The notes under the pieces were generated by a model. That model saw nothing but the letters and a program-made list of their open reading frames with translations, was not told where the DNA came from and made no database searches. The translations under genes and the position numbers were made by a program. Source: Kiritimatiellia bacterium (GTDB lineage Bacteria > Verrucomicrobiota > Kiritimatiellia > SLAD01). From it: a stretch of 6,427 bases of DNA. The stretch spans positions 1 through 6,427 of the forward strand of contig SLLF01000181.1 of the NCBI GenBank assembly GCA_007134175.1, read 5' to 3'. Of this stretch, positions 5,509 through 6,427 are shown piece after piece (the stretch's first letter is position 1; each line of letters starts with the position of its first letter).

Positions 5509-6427
5509 ATGGCTGACCAATCGTTCTATATCACTACACCGATCTATTACGTCAACGACAAGCCCCATATCGGGCATGCCTACACGACGATTCTGGCTGA
5601 TGTACTGGCACGCTATCACCGGTTGCTGGAGGAGCCGACCCACTTTTTGACGGGCACGGACGAGCACGGCCAAAAGGTGCAGCAGGCGGCTGACCGGGCG
5701 GCCGTGACGCCGCAGGAGCAGGCGGACCGCACGGTGGTGCGGTTCCAGGAATTGTGGCGTAAGCTCGATATTACCAACGACGACTTTATCCGAACCACGG
5801 AACCCCGCCATGTGCGCGTGGTGCAGGAGATACTGCAGGATCTCTATGATCGTGGAGAAATCTACCGGGCGGAATACGACGGCTGGTACGACGTCTCCAG
5901 CGAGACCTTCGTAACGGAACGCGAGGCGGAGGAAACGGGGGGGGATGCCAATCCGAATCTGACACGGATCGCCGAGTCCAACTATTTTTTCCGGATGAGC
6001 GCTTACCAGGACTGGTTGATCAAGCACATCGAGACCCACCCGGAATTCATCCAGCCGGCTCACCGCCGTAATGAAACATTGGGTTTCCTGCGCCAGCCGC
6101 TCAACGACCTCTGCATCTCGCGGCCTAAGGCCCGTTTGAATTGGGGTATTGAGTTACCATTTGACCACAACTTTGTCACCTATGTCTGGTTCGACGCGCT
6201 GGTGAATTATATCAGCGCGATCGGCTACCGCCATGACGACGCCCAATTTGCCCACTGGTGGCCGGCGGCCATTCATCTGATCGGTAAGGATATCCTGACC
6301 ACGCACACGGTTTACTGGCCCACTATGCTGAAAGCCATGGGGGTGTCCCAACCGCGCACCATCTTTGCGCACGGCTGGTGGCTAAGCGGCGCGAGCAAGA
6401 TGAGCAAGTCACTCGGTAACGCCGTCA
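5509..6427 (+). CDS. metG: Methionyl-tRNA synthetase, N-terminal part (cut by window edge)
   Basis: An open frame of 306 codons with no stop before the right edge. It has the class I catalytic core: FYITTPIYYVNDKPHIGHAY with the HIGH signature at residues 20-23, FLTGTDEHGQK (46-56), YVWFDALVNYI (225-235), HLIGKDI (256-262) and the KMSKS loop at 297-301. The enzyme activates methionine with ATP and charges initiator and elongator tRNA-Met in the cytoplasm. The connective-peptide knuckle is unusual. The WYCxxCE motif of Bacillus-type enzymes is WYDVSSE (126-132), and the second CxxC is absent from the GGDANPN stretch (144-150), so no zinc site is expected. The enzyme should nonetheless be functional, as other metal-free knuckle MetRS exist. 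The anticodon-binding domain and any C-terminal tRNA-binding domain lie beyond the window. A good RBS supports the start. Confidence 0.95.
   Translation, partial: MADQSFYITTPIYYVNDKPHIGHAYTTILADVLARYHRLLEEPTHFLTGTDEHGQKVQQAADRAAVTPQEQADRTVVRFQELWRKLDITNDDFIRTTEPRHVRVVQEILQDLYDRGEIYRAEYDGWYDVSSETFVTEREAEETGGDANPNLTRIAESNYFFRMSAYQDWLIKHIETHPEFIQPAHRRNETLGFLRQPLNDLCISRPKARLNWGIELPFDHNFVTYVWFDALVNYISAIGYRHDDAQFAHWWPAAIHLIGKDILTTHTVYWPTMLKAMGVSQPRTIFAHGWWLSGASKMSKSLGNAV

Noticed and set aside
5110..6063. 317-codon open frame on the - strand across the corC/metG junction
   Set aside because: It lies antisense to two clearly conserved genes, has no family motifs or RBS, and is explained by codon bias in GC-rich DNA.

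Overview
This 6.4 kb window is a chromosomal housekeeping stretch with all genes on the + strand. In order it holds the 3' end of lnt (apolipoprotein N-acyltransferase), phoH/ybeZ (PhoH-like ATPase), a pgpH/yqfF-type 7TM-HD phosphodiesterase, ybeY (endoribonuclease), a corC/tlyC-type CBS membrane protein, and the 5' part of metG (methionyl-tRNA synthetase), which runs off the right edge. No CRISPR array, phage gene, transposase, rRNA or tRNA gene was recognised.

Organism. The DNA is GC-rich. Lnt implies an outer membrane with triacylated lipoproteins. The gene order joins the proteobacterial ybeZ-ybeY-ybeX-lnt set with the Gram-positive phoH-yqfF-ybeY set. YbeY has an HGxxHLxGxDD metal site instead of the HGxLHLxGYDH form, and MetG has a knuckle without cysteines. 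Together these suggest a member of the PVC group (Verrucomicrobiota, Kiritimatiellota or Lentisphaerota). This is inferred from remembered family patterns, not from a search.

Layout. Bases 1-164 encode the lnt C-terminus. Bases 165-424 are the only sizeable non-coding stretch. It carries a long imperfect palindrome (232-283) followed by a T-run, then three consecutive small hairpins leading to a phoH start with no visible Shine-Dalgarno sequence. From 425 to 5436 the four genes phoH-pgpH-ybeY-corC are packed as one translationally coupled block. The junctions are an ATGA overlap, an unusually long overlap of about 86 bp, and another ATGA overlap. A 72-bp gap with a possible promoter and a good RBS then leads into metG (5509 to the edge).

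How the genes relate. PhoH and YbeY are linked to RNA and ribosome metabolism. The HD protein is of the family that degrades c-di-AMP, the CorC-like protein belongs to a divalent-cation transport family, Lnt matures lipoproteins, and MetG charges tRNA. The window looks like an ordinary conserved cluster. The points that merit a second look are local: the palindrome and leader in front of phoH, the long pgpH/ybeY overlap, a divergent membrane domain in the CorC homologue, and altered metal-site residues in YbeY and MetG. I see no convincing previously undescribed system.
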